A program made the translations under genes and the position numbers. The notes under the pieces were generated by a model. The model made no database searches. It was not told where the DNA came from and saw nothing but the letters and a program-made list of their open reading frames with translations. A DNA stretch of 64,000 nucleotides, taken from contig NC_090718.1 of the NCBI RefSeq assembly GCF_040954835.1, positions 12,725,532-12,789,531 of the forward strand. The letters run 5' to 3'. The stretch comes from Lepisosteus oculatus. Taxonomy: Eukaryota > Chordata > Actinopteri > Semionotiformes > Lepisosteidae. Positions 38,701 through 49,500 of this stretch are shown one piece after another (positions within the stretch are counted from its first letter, which is position 1; each line of letters begins with the position of its first letter).

Positions 38701-41700
38701 ACCCGACACTGAATCTAATTCCAAGACAGGGTGGACGCTGACCCGACTGTAACCGGCCCCCCCCCCAGCCAGGCACCTACCAGGTCGGCAGACGTGTCTT
38801 CCAGCGTGCCCTCCCCGTCCTGGGTGCCGTTGAAGCTGCTTTTGCTGTAGTCCAGGTCTCTGCTGCTGCTGCCCCCGTTGTCCCACACGCGGTTTTCCTT
38901 GCCACGCGGTTTCGGCGGCCGGGGGGACTTGCTGCTGCCGGGGGAGAGAGCGGAGCAGCCCTGAGACACGAGCTGTCTCGCCCCCACCTCCCCGAAACAC
39001 ATTCCTGCTGGCGGCTCAATGCAAACGTGAGCCGAAGTGTCTCAGCGAGACTTGCATGAAGCAAAGTGACTTGGTCGTAGAGTTCTAGGAGAAACCTGGA
39101 TAACCGTCTCAGATCAGAGGAGGGGAGTCCCCCTTACTTGGAAAGCGTTTCGAGAGGAGTGCCCAGAAAAGCGCTATACCAGTATATGGAATTATTATTA
39201 GTCATCGCCCCATCTCTGCCTAGGAACTCAAATCAGAACGTGATTTTATTTTAAAGAACACATTTTACTGCTGTAAATGACGCTGACGAATGTCACCGGC
39301 CAGTCCTATGCCATCTGCCAACACCCCCCCACCCCCTCCCCCGCCGGCCCCTCACCTCTGCTTGTCGGGGGCCGTGGCCTTTCCACGCTTGCGGAAGAAC
39401 TCCTCGCGGTTCCTCTGGATGATCTCCTCCGAGCTCAGGCCCTGGCTCCCGTTCTCCGCGGCCTTGAGGGAACTCTTGGGGGCACTCTTGGGGGCCCCCC
39501 CCCTGGGCGAGTCGCCCGCCGTCTCCGCCGCGGGAGCAGGAGCTGGGGAGACAGTTATCAGGGAGTTAGAAAGTGCTTTATACTTGGCATGGCGCATTGC
39601 GCTTTGAGCATTCTGAATGGCTGGACTGGCATGTGCAGTAAGTGCACCAGCATGGTCCCATGAACACAGAATGCACTGAATGTATTAGTGGCTAATTGTA
39701 TTCTAATTAGTAAAGTGCTGTTTGCTCGAGATCGAGAGCATTGTAGCTATGCATCAGTCAACAGTGATTCTTTCTGATTGGTGAGATTCCTTTAAAAGAC
39801 CCTTTTTTTCTAATATTTTGGATTCATAAAAATATGAACTGGGGAAAATTAAAAAAAACTGGTGTCTCTCCCCCTGCCAACGCGGGGCTGCAGAGCTCAT
39901 GCCTTCCTCTTGCATTCCAGAGCTCCGCTGTCAGAAGGCTCCTGATCTCCCCCCCCCCCCCCAGGACATTTTAAATAGCAGGAAACTAAGAATCCAGCAG
40001 CAGCAGGAAGCACAAAGTGAACCGTCACAACTGCCCTCCAGAAATGATCTGAAACCAAGAGTGTCGCCTGAGACCAAAGCAGCACAAAGCCTTTTCTCTG
40101 GGTGTCCTACTGTGATAGGACCAAGATGCCCAGAATGAAAACTGCCATCGGATCCCGACGCCCACCCCTGCCGAGCCTCCGCAAGCAGAGAGCCTCACCT
40201 TCCTTTTTGGCCGTTTTGTTCTTCTTGCTGCTCTCCTTTCCTTTGTCCCCTCCCTTTGTCTCGATCATGGACTTGACCGTCTTCTGGGATTTCTGGGACT
40301 CCTGGAAGGTCTTCATGGCGACAGGGGCGCGGGCCTTGCTGCTGTCCTCCGCCTGCCTGCGAGAGAGAGAGAGAGATCACGGCGTCGGGGCAGGGTCGGG
40401 AAAAGCCGGAGAGGAGGGGCAGCGCCTGGGTTTGGCCCAGGCTGGCACAACAAAATCAAAACTGCGCTCTGAAAGGTTACAGAAAGCATATCGGTGTATC
40501 TTTTACTGGAACGGAAGGATCACAGAAAAGAGTAGGGGTGTTACCCCGGCGTCCTGGCCAGATTTCCCCTTCGCCTTTCCCAGTCATGACCTCCCAATAA
40601 CCCCCATCTCTGAACTGGCTTCATCACTCACTCACTGATAGCTGGTGTGTGGTGAGAGTACAGGCATACTTTGGCTGCCGTCTCATCATCCAAGTACTGC
40701 TACACACCGATTGGGGTGGAGGGGAGTCCCCATTACCTGTAAAGCGCTTTTGAGTGGATTGTGCAGAAAAGGGCTACACAAGTATATGAAATTATTATGA
40801 ATTATCATCCCATCTCTGCCTAGGAACTCAAATCAGAATGCGATTTTGTTATTCCAAAATTCTTAACACACTATACGGCTGGATGCGGGACTTCTGAACG
40901 CTATAAATGACTCTGACGAGTGATCCTGTCAAAGGGCGTACCGAAGAAGCTGCAGGAAGTCACTCCCGAACTCAAAAGTGTAGCTGAGCAGCATTAGGGC
41001 TCCTCTGTGCTCCAGCTCGTTCTTGTAGCGGTCCCGGAACAGCAGCTGCACGTCGTCTATGAGCTTGTCCACATACGTCAGCGTCAGGATCTTCTGGAAC
41101 CCAACCTGCACCGCACAACCAAACAACGCGTACTGATTCGGAGCCCGGGAGCTCCGAACGCACGAGTCACAGCGAGCAAACAAAAGGAGGGAAACTGCTA
41201 CCGAAACTCATTCTGGCCCCCTGTCAATCGCATCTACTGACAGAAAGATCTTGGAAAATGGAGGACACCCCCCAGGGGGATTCATGCTTCGAATTCACAG
41301 AGTGCAGGTGTGTCGCACTACGTTTCCCTTTCAGATTAGTTACCACCAGCGTCCTGCAGGGTGGTCACCCGGAGTTTGAGAGCCGATCACAAGAAAGGGG
41401 CAACAGATGAACAAGGACAACGAACAATCAGAGAAAAAAAGATGTCCACAGCGTCATGCTGCGTCAAGGAGAAAAATGACTTTGAGGTAATAAGATCTCC
41501 ATTGATTTTGCAATTCACTGCCGGGGGTGGTGGGTGGCAGATGCTGACTTTAGGTCTATGTACTGAATTGATCTGTTTTGGTTTTCTTTAAAAAAATACA
41601 AGTCTACGCCAGTCTGTTAGCCAAGACATTCCAAAATAACCGTCTAAATATTAAAGACATTGTTTCCCTGTCAGTGAAGACCAGAAAAGCATCAAAGGGG

Positions 41701-43033
41701 GAGATTTTTAAACCGATTTAAAACCTTTCCCTCGGAATTAAAATGAACCACTTGTACAACACTAAATTACTTACAACGAACACCAGCTCAAACTCATTGT
41801 CCAGTTTGTACTTGAGGCTTAAGGAATCGTAGGTGAAGGAATTGTTCCCACTGCGCTCCTAGAAAAAAAAAAGGCTGCATCAGTACTAGAAGGTTTTATT
41901 ATAGTCCACTCTCGACAACCAATTCTCCCCAACAGCACAGTCTGGCGCTCAGATTGCTTCACAACACTATGGGGCACAAAGCACACTTCAAAGGAACAAG
42001 TAAAGGTTTATTCCAGGCTGAAAAGAGAAGAAAAGAAACACAATGTTTCGGCTGTGGAGCCTTCCTGAAGAAACATCGTGTCTCCTTTCTTTCTAGCACG
42101 GAATAAACCTTTATTCGTCTCTTTGCAGCCTCCGCATGCCGACACGGCTCGCTACCTGCACAAAGCACGCTTCTATGTCCATGTTAAGCTCAAGAGTGAC
42201 AGACCACACAGAGCATGCTTCTGATCCACCTCATCAGAACAGGAGATCACAATAAACTTTTCAAATGAGAGGATCTTGCTGGGGTTCACTAGTGCCACCC
42301 ATTTGTAAAGAATCGAAGCTTTTACTTGAAAACAGCCAAGGTCAGCTTCGACATCGCCGCTTGCTCCACACTCCTACCACTCTTTGTGTAAAGGGCCACG
42401 GCTATAAGCACTGCTTACGACAGGCGCTTGCAGGCTTACTACGATTACAGCTCATTTTCTTCCCGATATTTGTGACACGAACACACTGGAAAATATTTAA
42501 GGGATCTTAAGACCCTGCTCAGGCAAGGCGTTAAGAAGAGACGACAATTACCAATTAAAGAAGACCTCGCCCATCTACCATAATCAGCAAAAGGAATAAA
42601 CTAATGATAATGAGTTGCTGTTGTTTTGTTTGCATAAATCAAAGCACGTTCAGACATGCAACTCCATAAAGCTGTCACTTGGAAAAGCCATAAGGAACGG
42701 AAAACATAAAAACAGGACTCGATTGCGAAAAAGCACAACTTGCTTTTTAAAGGACCAGGAAAAGGGTGCGCATTTGTTGTTTGCAATCAATGTTATCTGG
42801 GGCTCGTTAAACGATCCCAGCTCGCTGCAGCCAAGCGAACCTCGCCGCCGGCCGGCTCCCCCGGCGCTGACAGCTGTCACGCTGGGTCCGTCTCTCCGCG
42901 TCGCCGTTACCTGCAGAATGACGGAGCGGATGAGCGCATTGACAGGCCCCGTGAAGGACCCGCTGGCGCCGGCCCCCTGGAAGCACCACAGCACGATGCC
43001 TCCTTTGCTGAAGATGGTGAAAAAATCCAACAT
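32795..43033 (-). CDS. srpra: Signal recognition particle receptor subunit alpha (SRP docking protein)
   Basis: SRPRA is the SRP-family GTPase that docks the SRP-ribosome complex on the ER membrane through SRPRB. I place 14 coding exons in transcript order: 42911-43033, 41775-41858, 40942-41105, 40199-40356, 39356-39542, 38781-38934, 38289-38419, 37792-37910, 37254-37340, 36175-36347, 34987-35203, 33948-34111, 33411-33509, 32795-32923. They sum to 1989 nt, 662 aa (human 638). The N-terminal SRX domain starts [13 protein letters not shown] charged linker includes a run of 14 consecutive Glu coded near 38317-38360. The NG domain has GVNGVGKST (G1, residues 448-456), DTAGR (544-548) and TKFD (612-615), ending in a VVGALMKA C-terminus. 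The extra length lies in the linker. Two or three linker exons have tandem AG acceptors, so small in-frame variants are possible. The introns are crowded with 5S-headed SINEs. Confidence 0.95.
33018..33173 (-). repeat. 5S-headed SINE, 3' fragment in SRPRA intron
   Basis: Tail blocks CTTATATAGCGCTTTTCTGG, CTCAAAGCGCTTTACAGG, GGGGACTCCCCTCC and CAGCCCCACCTGGATGATGC are present, then the copy ends near CATCAGCAG. Confidence 0.75.
34247..34894 (-). repeat. 5S-headed SINE, full-length copy split by a Tc1-like MITE
   Basis: This runs from the TATAGCGCTTTTCTGG tail block to the 5S head (CCATCCAGGTACTGACCAGG at about 34821-34840 and the CACCTGCTGAGC block), all on the minus strand. The CTCF-type word is at 34753-34767. 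The copy is interrupted at its GGTTTTA/CGTCTCATCC site by a 186 bp insert (34478-34663). Removing it restores the family sequence. Confidence 0.85.
34478..34663. mobile_element. Tc1/mariner-type MITE with TA target duplication
   Basis: It starts CAGTTGCAAGAAAAAGTTTG and ends in AAGGATTTTTCTTGCAACTG, so the ends are inverted repeats (TTGCAAGAAAAA). TA lies on both sides (34476-34477 and 34664-34665), the TA duplication of Tc1/mariner elements. The CAGTTGCAAGAAAAAG end is typical of fish Tc1-like families. No transposase frame remains, so it is non-autonomous. Confidence 0.88.
35661..35980 (-). repeat. 5S-headed SINE, 3' two-thirds
   Basis: The copy runs from the (AAT)n and CTTATATAGCGC tail to the TACATCTCATCCGAAGGACG block, then stops before the CTCF-type word and the head. 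It sits in the SRPRA intron between the exons at 34987-35203 and 36175-36347. Confidence 0.8.
36603..36990 (-). repeat. 5S-headed SINE, near full-length, internally shortened copy
   Basis: It holds the tail, a shortened body, the CTCF-type word (36847-36861, as CCAGTAGGGGGCGTT) and a decayed 5S head (CATCCAGGTACTGGCCAGGC, CACCTGCTGAGC). Confidence 0.8.
38010..38225. repeat. 54-bp minisatellite, four units
   Basis: Units start at 38010, 38064, 38118 and 38172. Each opens GCACGCGTCTCATCTGCCTG and contains GAACACCGAAGGAGC. The first three are nearly identical; the fourth is more diverged. It lies in the SRPRA intron 37911-38288. Because the unit is a multiple of 3, both strands stay open through it, but neither frame joins the SRPRA exons. 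Confidence 0.92.
39117..39195 (+). repeat. 5S-headed SINE, 3' tail fragment
   Basis: GGAGGGGAGTCCCCCTTACT, AAAGCGTTTCGAGAGGAGTG, and CCAGAAAAGCGCTATACCAG match the tail of the family on the plus strand. Confidence 0.7.
40526..40797 (+). repeat. 5S-headed SINE, 3' half
   Basis: The copy reads from GAGTAGGGGTGTTACCCCGG through CTGATAGCTGGTGTGTGGTG to CACAAGTATATGAAATTATT. It lacks the head and the CTCF-type word. Confidence 0.78.
41990..42157. mobile_element. Short retro-type foldback family, two-arm copy with 16-bp target duplication
   Basis: The 168 bp insert is flanked by GCACAAAGCACACTTC (41974-41989) and GCACAAAGCACGCTTC (42158-42173), which differ at one base. Left arm AAGGTTTATTCCAGGCTGAA faces the right arm AGCACGGAATAAACCTTTAT. 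The right outer end is GCAGCCTCCGCATGCCGACA, a decayed form of the family end. It lies in SRPRA intron 1. Confidence 0.85.
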
Positions 43034-43597
43034 CTTGCCACACAGCGGAGTCGAGTTCAGCAATAACACCACAGGGAAGGGAAAACAAAGATCGGAACGG
43101 CACAACAGAACAATAAATAATAGATACGTGCTCAGACTGGCCGATAACACCGTGCCCCGCGGAAAGCGGGCGACCTGATCAGATTAAATTTTGTTTTAAG
43201 AAAGTAAAAAAAAAAAAAGAGCGAGGGACTTTCCCCCCTGCCTTATGCAACTCGGCTACAGACACGTCACGTCAGTTGCACGCAGGGAAATGACGTTTTG
43301 TTTCCGGTGAAGCCCGTACCCACCGGACTTACACACCCTCTTGTCATGTGATCAGGGACTTCGGTTTTACGCTATTAAGACGCGACCAACAGCAACCTTG
43401 TAACGTGATCCGGGAATGAACCTTAAGAGTCTGGCCTGTTGGCTTCTAACATCTTAAATCACGTGTTTCTGGCTCCGCCGACCTACGGTACCAATGAGAG
43501 GGCTCCCCTCTGCTTCACTCGGGGCTGTTTAGCTAGAATACGATATCTAGTACAGCTGTACAAGTCATTTACTACTTATCCAGCCTGTGCGTGAGAA
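43034..43597. promoter_or_regulatory. Bidirectional promoter SRPRA(-)/FOXRED1(+)
   Basis: The two start codons face away from each other across 564 bp, an arrangement known for this pair in other vertebrates. Visible words: TTTCCGG (43301-43307, an ETS-type core on the minus strand), TGACGT (43291-43296) and a second GTCACGTCAG word near 43266, CACGTG (43460-43465) and CCAAT (43491-43495). No TATA box is clear. The transcription starts are not known. Confidence 0.7.
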
Positions 43598-46500
43598 ATG
43601 GCAACGTGGAGCGGTTGTTTGCGGGTCGCCAGAGCCAGGACTGGCACCGTCAGCCACGGCTGCAGGTTCGTTGAGCATGCCCTCCGGACACCTGTCAGCC
43701 CCAGGGGCTTCAGCACCGGCAAAACGACCCGACAGGACTTCTTTAAAGGTGACTTCTGTTCGTTTTTTCCCCCTAAGTACGCCATGCATTTGCTTCTAAG
43801 ATAACAAGAAATCATCTTTGCTGGCAATACATTATTATTACTAAAAACACCAATACCTTTTCATGTTTTATGTGCTTACTGTTAGATTATTAACTGTAGT
43901 GTATGGTTACTAACAAATTTATCTTTGAGCTATGAGGGGCTAAAACCCAGCAGTGAAGAGAATCGCGGTCAAATATTTCATGCATAGTTCAGTTTCCACT
44001 GAAATAGCCGTGTGTCATAAAATGAGATTTCTGTTAGAATGAGATGGAATGAAATCATTCATTAGCAGTTGCCATTTTATTTAAAATACTGGGGCAAACA
44101 TTTTATCCAAACTAGTGACAAGTTGCCCGCCAGGTGCATGTTTGCACTGGGACAGGTAAAGGTTTATTCTGTGCTGAAAGGAAAAGAAAAAAAGAGACAC
44201 AGCATCGTCACACACCTGCTCCACAGCGATGACTGTTGTCTCTCTTTTCCTTTCCATACAGAATAAACTTTTCCTTGTCCCTTTTGCAGCCTACGCATGC
44301 TGACCCAGCTGTTTGAAGTCAGACCTGTAGTCCCCAGTTATATCAGACATGACGTCCCGAAAGCACTGGGACACGGTCTTGATTCTGCAGTCCCACTGCG
44401 TGTCCTGGGCTTTGTGGAGCGGTGCTTTTGCTAAATGTTTGACTCAACGAATTAATCAGTCATTTCCACATGCAAGTCCTTGGTGCTGATTAGCTCAGAC
44501 TTGAACCTGGTTTCCAGGACGAAAGATGAAAGGTGACTCCCCCCCCCCCCTTCCTGGGTGGGCCTCCAGACTGTGATAGGGATGCACCCAAGCCCACAGG
44601 GCTGATCCCCTCTTAGACAGCTGGGGGGGACTGGAGCAACTGGTAGAGCGGCAGTGTCTGCAGCAGGTACTCGAACCTGCACCCCCCCCCAGTAAACACC
44701 GCAGCTCAGTAATGTCACCGTCACTGAGCACAGCCCTGTCCTGTCCTGTTCCTCCCGCGCAGATCTGGAGGCGCAGCTGAAGGCGTTCCGGGAGAAAGCG
44801 GCCGCGGTTCTCCCCACCAGCGGCTGGACCCCCCCGGAGATCAACCCCGACCCGCCTCCCGAGCGGGCCGACGTCGTGATCGTGGGCGGCGGGGTGGTGG
44901 GCTGGTCCGTGGCCTACTGGCTGAAGAGGAAGCAGAAGTTCCCGGAGAGGTTTGAAGTGGTCGTGGTGGAGAAAGACCCTACGGTGGGTGCCGGCCGACG
45001 GGCTGGGGAGAAGTGGAAGAGAAATGGCCTTAATCTATATATTAATAATCCTGCTTCCTATACATTGCTGCAGTGTTCGCCTTAGGGTGGGCGAGTCGTA
45101 CTTGCATGCACAGTTAATGTTATACCTTATATCCAACGTGTCGTCTGTGTACAGTACAGACCCCTGCATCGGAGGGGCTGATAATCTGGTGAGTGGGAAC
45201 ACAGCCGCTGCCGAATGGTTACAGAGGCACTTTTAATTAGCATGGCCGCCATTCCTCCCCCAGGGGGCGCCCCACTACTCCTGTCATTAGTTCCGGGATT
45301 GTTGCCGTGTTCCCCAGGTCTGGCCTGTTGTCTACTGTTATTTAAAGCCTAGCTCCAGTCCTCGGGGCTCAACATTAGGGTACGGGTGTCATGAAGGCCG
45401 CCTAGCACCAGGAAACCCTACGTCCGTCTCCTGAGGGCATAGGCCTCATCCCCGACACCTCCCGGGGTCTGAGCCTGGGGTCTGGAGGATCTCCCCCCGT
45501 TATCCCAGGATCTCCACGTTTTGCGGTGTGTTTTCCCCCTACCAGGGGATTTTAACCCTACTCGCATCAGAGGATGGATTCATTGTTAATGGACTTTTGG
45601 ACTGTGCCCTGACCTGCCTTTGGACCTGCTCGGATTTGGATGCCATTCTTTGTCTCCCCGGCTCACTGTCTCATGGACTGTCACTATTCTTTTGTGCACC
45701 ATTACCCAGTTTTCCCATACCGCGCCTCCTGTTTCCTCCAGCTCTTACCCAATCACATAGGCTCCACTACAAAACCCGACACGGACTGCAGACGACGTCC
45801 GTAACGCTGAAGGGGTTTTTTCCATGGATCTCAAGCTCAAAGAAGTGCTGTAATCGTGATCTCCTGAACCCAATGTGTGGAAATAACAGCCTGAAAAGGT
45901 TTTGCAGAGGAAGGAGCAAGGCACAGCTCTAGCAGTGTACCTTATGACAGGGTTATCTAATAAATAACTCAAAACTGTACTATATTATATTAGGGTCCTG
46001 TTTCAGTTAGGAATCTCAATTTTTGTTTCTGTTTGGTATCACGAAACTGATTGAAAAAGGAATTCCTTCATTTGCAAACTGTATTGGCATTGTCCAGACC
46101 ACAAAATACTACTATTTCGGCTTGTAATTTTTTTTTTTATTTTGGAGTCATTTCTTTCCTTTCCCTTTTCCGTTGCAGTATTCCCAAGCTTCCACTGTGC
46201 TCTCTGCTGGAGGGATCCGACAGCAGTTCTCCATGCTTGAAAACATCCGCCTCTCTCTGGACTCTTCCATGTTCTTGAAGAACATCAATGTAAGAGCATG
46301 GAAGGTGTTAGCAAGCAGACCAAGGCTATAAGGAGTTCATATGCCTTTTCTTCCTAGCATGTTACTCGGATTAATTGCCAGGTACATTCGTTGAGCATCG
46401 GGAATTGGGGTAACCAGCTGTTCCTCGATAAAGTGTTGGGACAGGAATTGACAATCAAGGAAAAGGCCCACATTTTGTATAGCTTATAGCACAAGGCTGG

Positions 46501-49500
46501 CTGGTCCTGGTCCCGGAGAGCTGGGAGAAATTATTTAATTGCTTTCGTAAAGTTGATAATGAGCTGATGAGACAGAATTAATATCTGTAGACATGCCAGC
46601 TCTCCTGGATCAGGGTTTACTGCCCCTGCTAAAGCAAGTTGCCAGTAGTGTCTCTTAACTGTCTCCAAAACTTGAGCACATTGCTATTGCAAGTGGTACT
46701 GGCAGACCAGTAGGTGGCTCCACTTCCTCCAATCCAATATTCCAGTATAGTGAAGCAGAGTACCTTGCTGTAGGAGGTATAGGAGCTTCTATTAACAGGC
46801 AGACTGCTTAAAAAGAATTAAAATACAGCAGAATACAAAGGAAATCTTAGTTTGTGATTTGTGCTATCACTGCACTGTGTCAAAATTGAGCATTTTTATT
46901 TTAGGAAGCTTCCCTTTATGCTTTGGTTGAATGTGTTATGGGGGTAAAACGTTTGTGCTCTGTAACATTTTGATAACCAAGGTAATTTCCTTTCACTCTC
47001 CAGGAGCATCTTCATGTGTTGAATGAAGATCCAATTGACCTGCAGTTCAATCACTCGGGGTATCTGTTCCTAGCAAGCGAGAAAGGAGCTGAAGTGATGG
47101 AGGAGAACCATCTTCTCCAGAGGTGATTTGAAGAGTGGCTTCTTAACCTCCCAGATGCTGAAACATCTGTCCGCCTTGGCTCCATGCAGAAAGAGTGCTT
47201 TCATATGTGTATTGGCCCAATGTTTTGTGTCAGAGTTCACTATTCTTGAATATGTTTTATTTGTACACCTAAGTTCAAAAAGGTTGGCATCCAACCGTTC
47301 AGTTGAATCTCAGGTGCTCATGTCTACGAAGTCCTTTAAAGTTGTGACAAAAATCAATGTTCTTACCAACTAAATGTTCAGTTTGGTTTTACCTTTACTG
47401 AAAGTGCTAAAATGATTGAAGTGATTTGCCTTAGTGCTGCAGGTGGCATTCTGTGGGAGTCCTTTGTCAGTACACTGGTTTAAAAAAGAGTCCAGTGAAA
47501 GTGGTCGGAAAATCACTCTCCTCCGAAGCAGCCGGAGAAATTCCTCTTGCACTGCAGGGCCGATTTCCATCGCGACGGGACTATAATGAGGTTTTCGGTC
47601 TGAAGCCAGGATGGCCGGTATGAAACGATGTGGCTGTTTGCCTTTTAGGAACGTCGGAGCCAAAGTTGCTCTGTTCTCACCAACGCAGCTGAAGGAGAAA
47701 TTTCCGTGGATCAACACGGATGGTGTGGCCTTGGCTTCATACGGTAATTCAGAGTTCAGTTTTGCCCTTCTCAGAAGTTGCCGCGCACTGTCCTAAAGAC
47801 CATGGAAGTGAGACGAGTACAGGTCTCCCTGGCCTTGCTGGGATTGGCTCATGGGCCCAGAGCCACGTGGCGCCTCAGCTGCAGCAGAACTCTACAATGT
47901 CTGAGTTGCGGGGGGGGTGGAGTGATGTCACTTCTGCAACATGCTTGGTGCGTTGAGCCCTGTTTTACATAAGGTGATGCCCGTGACCCATGACGCAAAC
48001 GTGCGAAAACCCCCAACCTTTCTTGACTGAGCTGCTGTCTGGATGGGTCACAGTGGCCCAGCCCCTGATTCTGGTCATTCATGTCAAACCTGTCACTAAA
48101 GGCACCCAGTATTGCTGCAGTACAGGTTTCTGGACCGATATCTCCTGTGGTCTTCATTCCAGTCAGCCTAAGTCTGATTTACGCTTGCTCTGAGCTGAGG
48201 GTTTTGGGAGAACAGTGGTTATATGGTTCTGACCCTGTTAATTCATAGACTGCAATACTGTTCCGCCACCTCTGCACAGCATTTGCCATTTACCTAGTGC
48301 TGTGTGTGGTCTGTTCTTGAGCAGGTAGGAACTCCACGCCCCATGAATTCAGGCACTGCCTTTTCTGATCATGTGTGACCCATCAGTCCAGATGCCTCTC
48401 AAGCTGCAGCCGTTTTGTCCCTGGAACAGTATTTGCATTCGTGGTATGTGAAGACTACGTTGTCATAGGTGTTGCATGGGAACAGTCACTCCCAGTGGTA
48501 CTCCTGAGATGATGCACCTGATAGTTTGCACAAACTCTATTGAGGAAACGTCAAAAGAAAATGCATTTAGCATTGTTTCCACTTCATGAACCTAAGGTCA
48601 CATGCTTGCGATTTTGCCAGCTTGTTGGCTTGCTTAAGAGTCTTTAGCTCATAGATGCTGAAACGTATCATACCATAGAGTGTCTTTGTTCTTGCATTGC
48701 AGGCTTGGAAAATGAGGGCTGGTTTGATCCCTGGACTCTGCTGAATGCTTTCAGACGCAAAGCAATGTCTATGGGAGTCCACCAGTGTTTTGGAGATGTC
48801 AAAGGTCAGTGGGTACTGTCCTAATTAAATCCCGCTCTTTGGCACTTTATTCTTATCCGTAAAGCTGTTTGCATTCAGAACAGAAGTTAATGTTGTACAA
48901 AGGAGTGCCAGTATTGTGATCAGTAGTAGTAATGCCATTTTATGTTCATTCATATATACCAAATCTTAATATGAATCCACAATTAATTACCACCTCCCAG
49001 TCCATCTCATCAGATCACTTCCTAAATGTGGTTGAGTTACCCAAGTCTTTGCTTCTGTGCCACTCGGCACAAAACAAAATCAGTCCCTCAGCATCGCGAT
49101 TTTTTCAGGAAAAGTCTTTGGTTTAGTAATATTTGCTAACCGACCCCAGTTATGTGGCCATTAAATAAGATGTCTAATGCTCTTCTGCACTGCAGGGTTC
49201 AAGATTGTCAACAACAAGATTCACAATGTCATCGTAAGTATTGTGGCTACAGTTGAAATTTTTTGAGTAATGAGTAATGGAAACGCTGCTTTCTCCCGGA
49301 GAATCATTGATTTCTTCGTGTTTGGAATTTTACAGAATGACCGTAAGACATACTGGAGGAGTGATCTAGCTGCCTTTGTTTGGCAAAAGCAGAAATACCC
49401 CTTGAGTTTCTCTGTATTACCGATTTAATTCCTGAATTATTATCGTCTTTTCCCCATGCAAAAATAACATTTGCACTGCAATGGAAACCTTTTATCTCGT

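Noticed and set aside
40102-40638. 178-codon plus frame
   Set aside because: Antisense to SRPRA exon 40199-40356, and the rest lies in intron and SINE; no homology.
42615-43178. 187-codon plus frame
   Set aside because: Antisense shadow of SRPRA exon 1 and its flanks.
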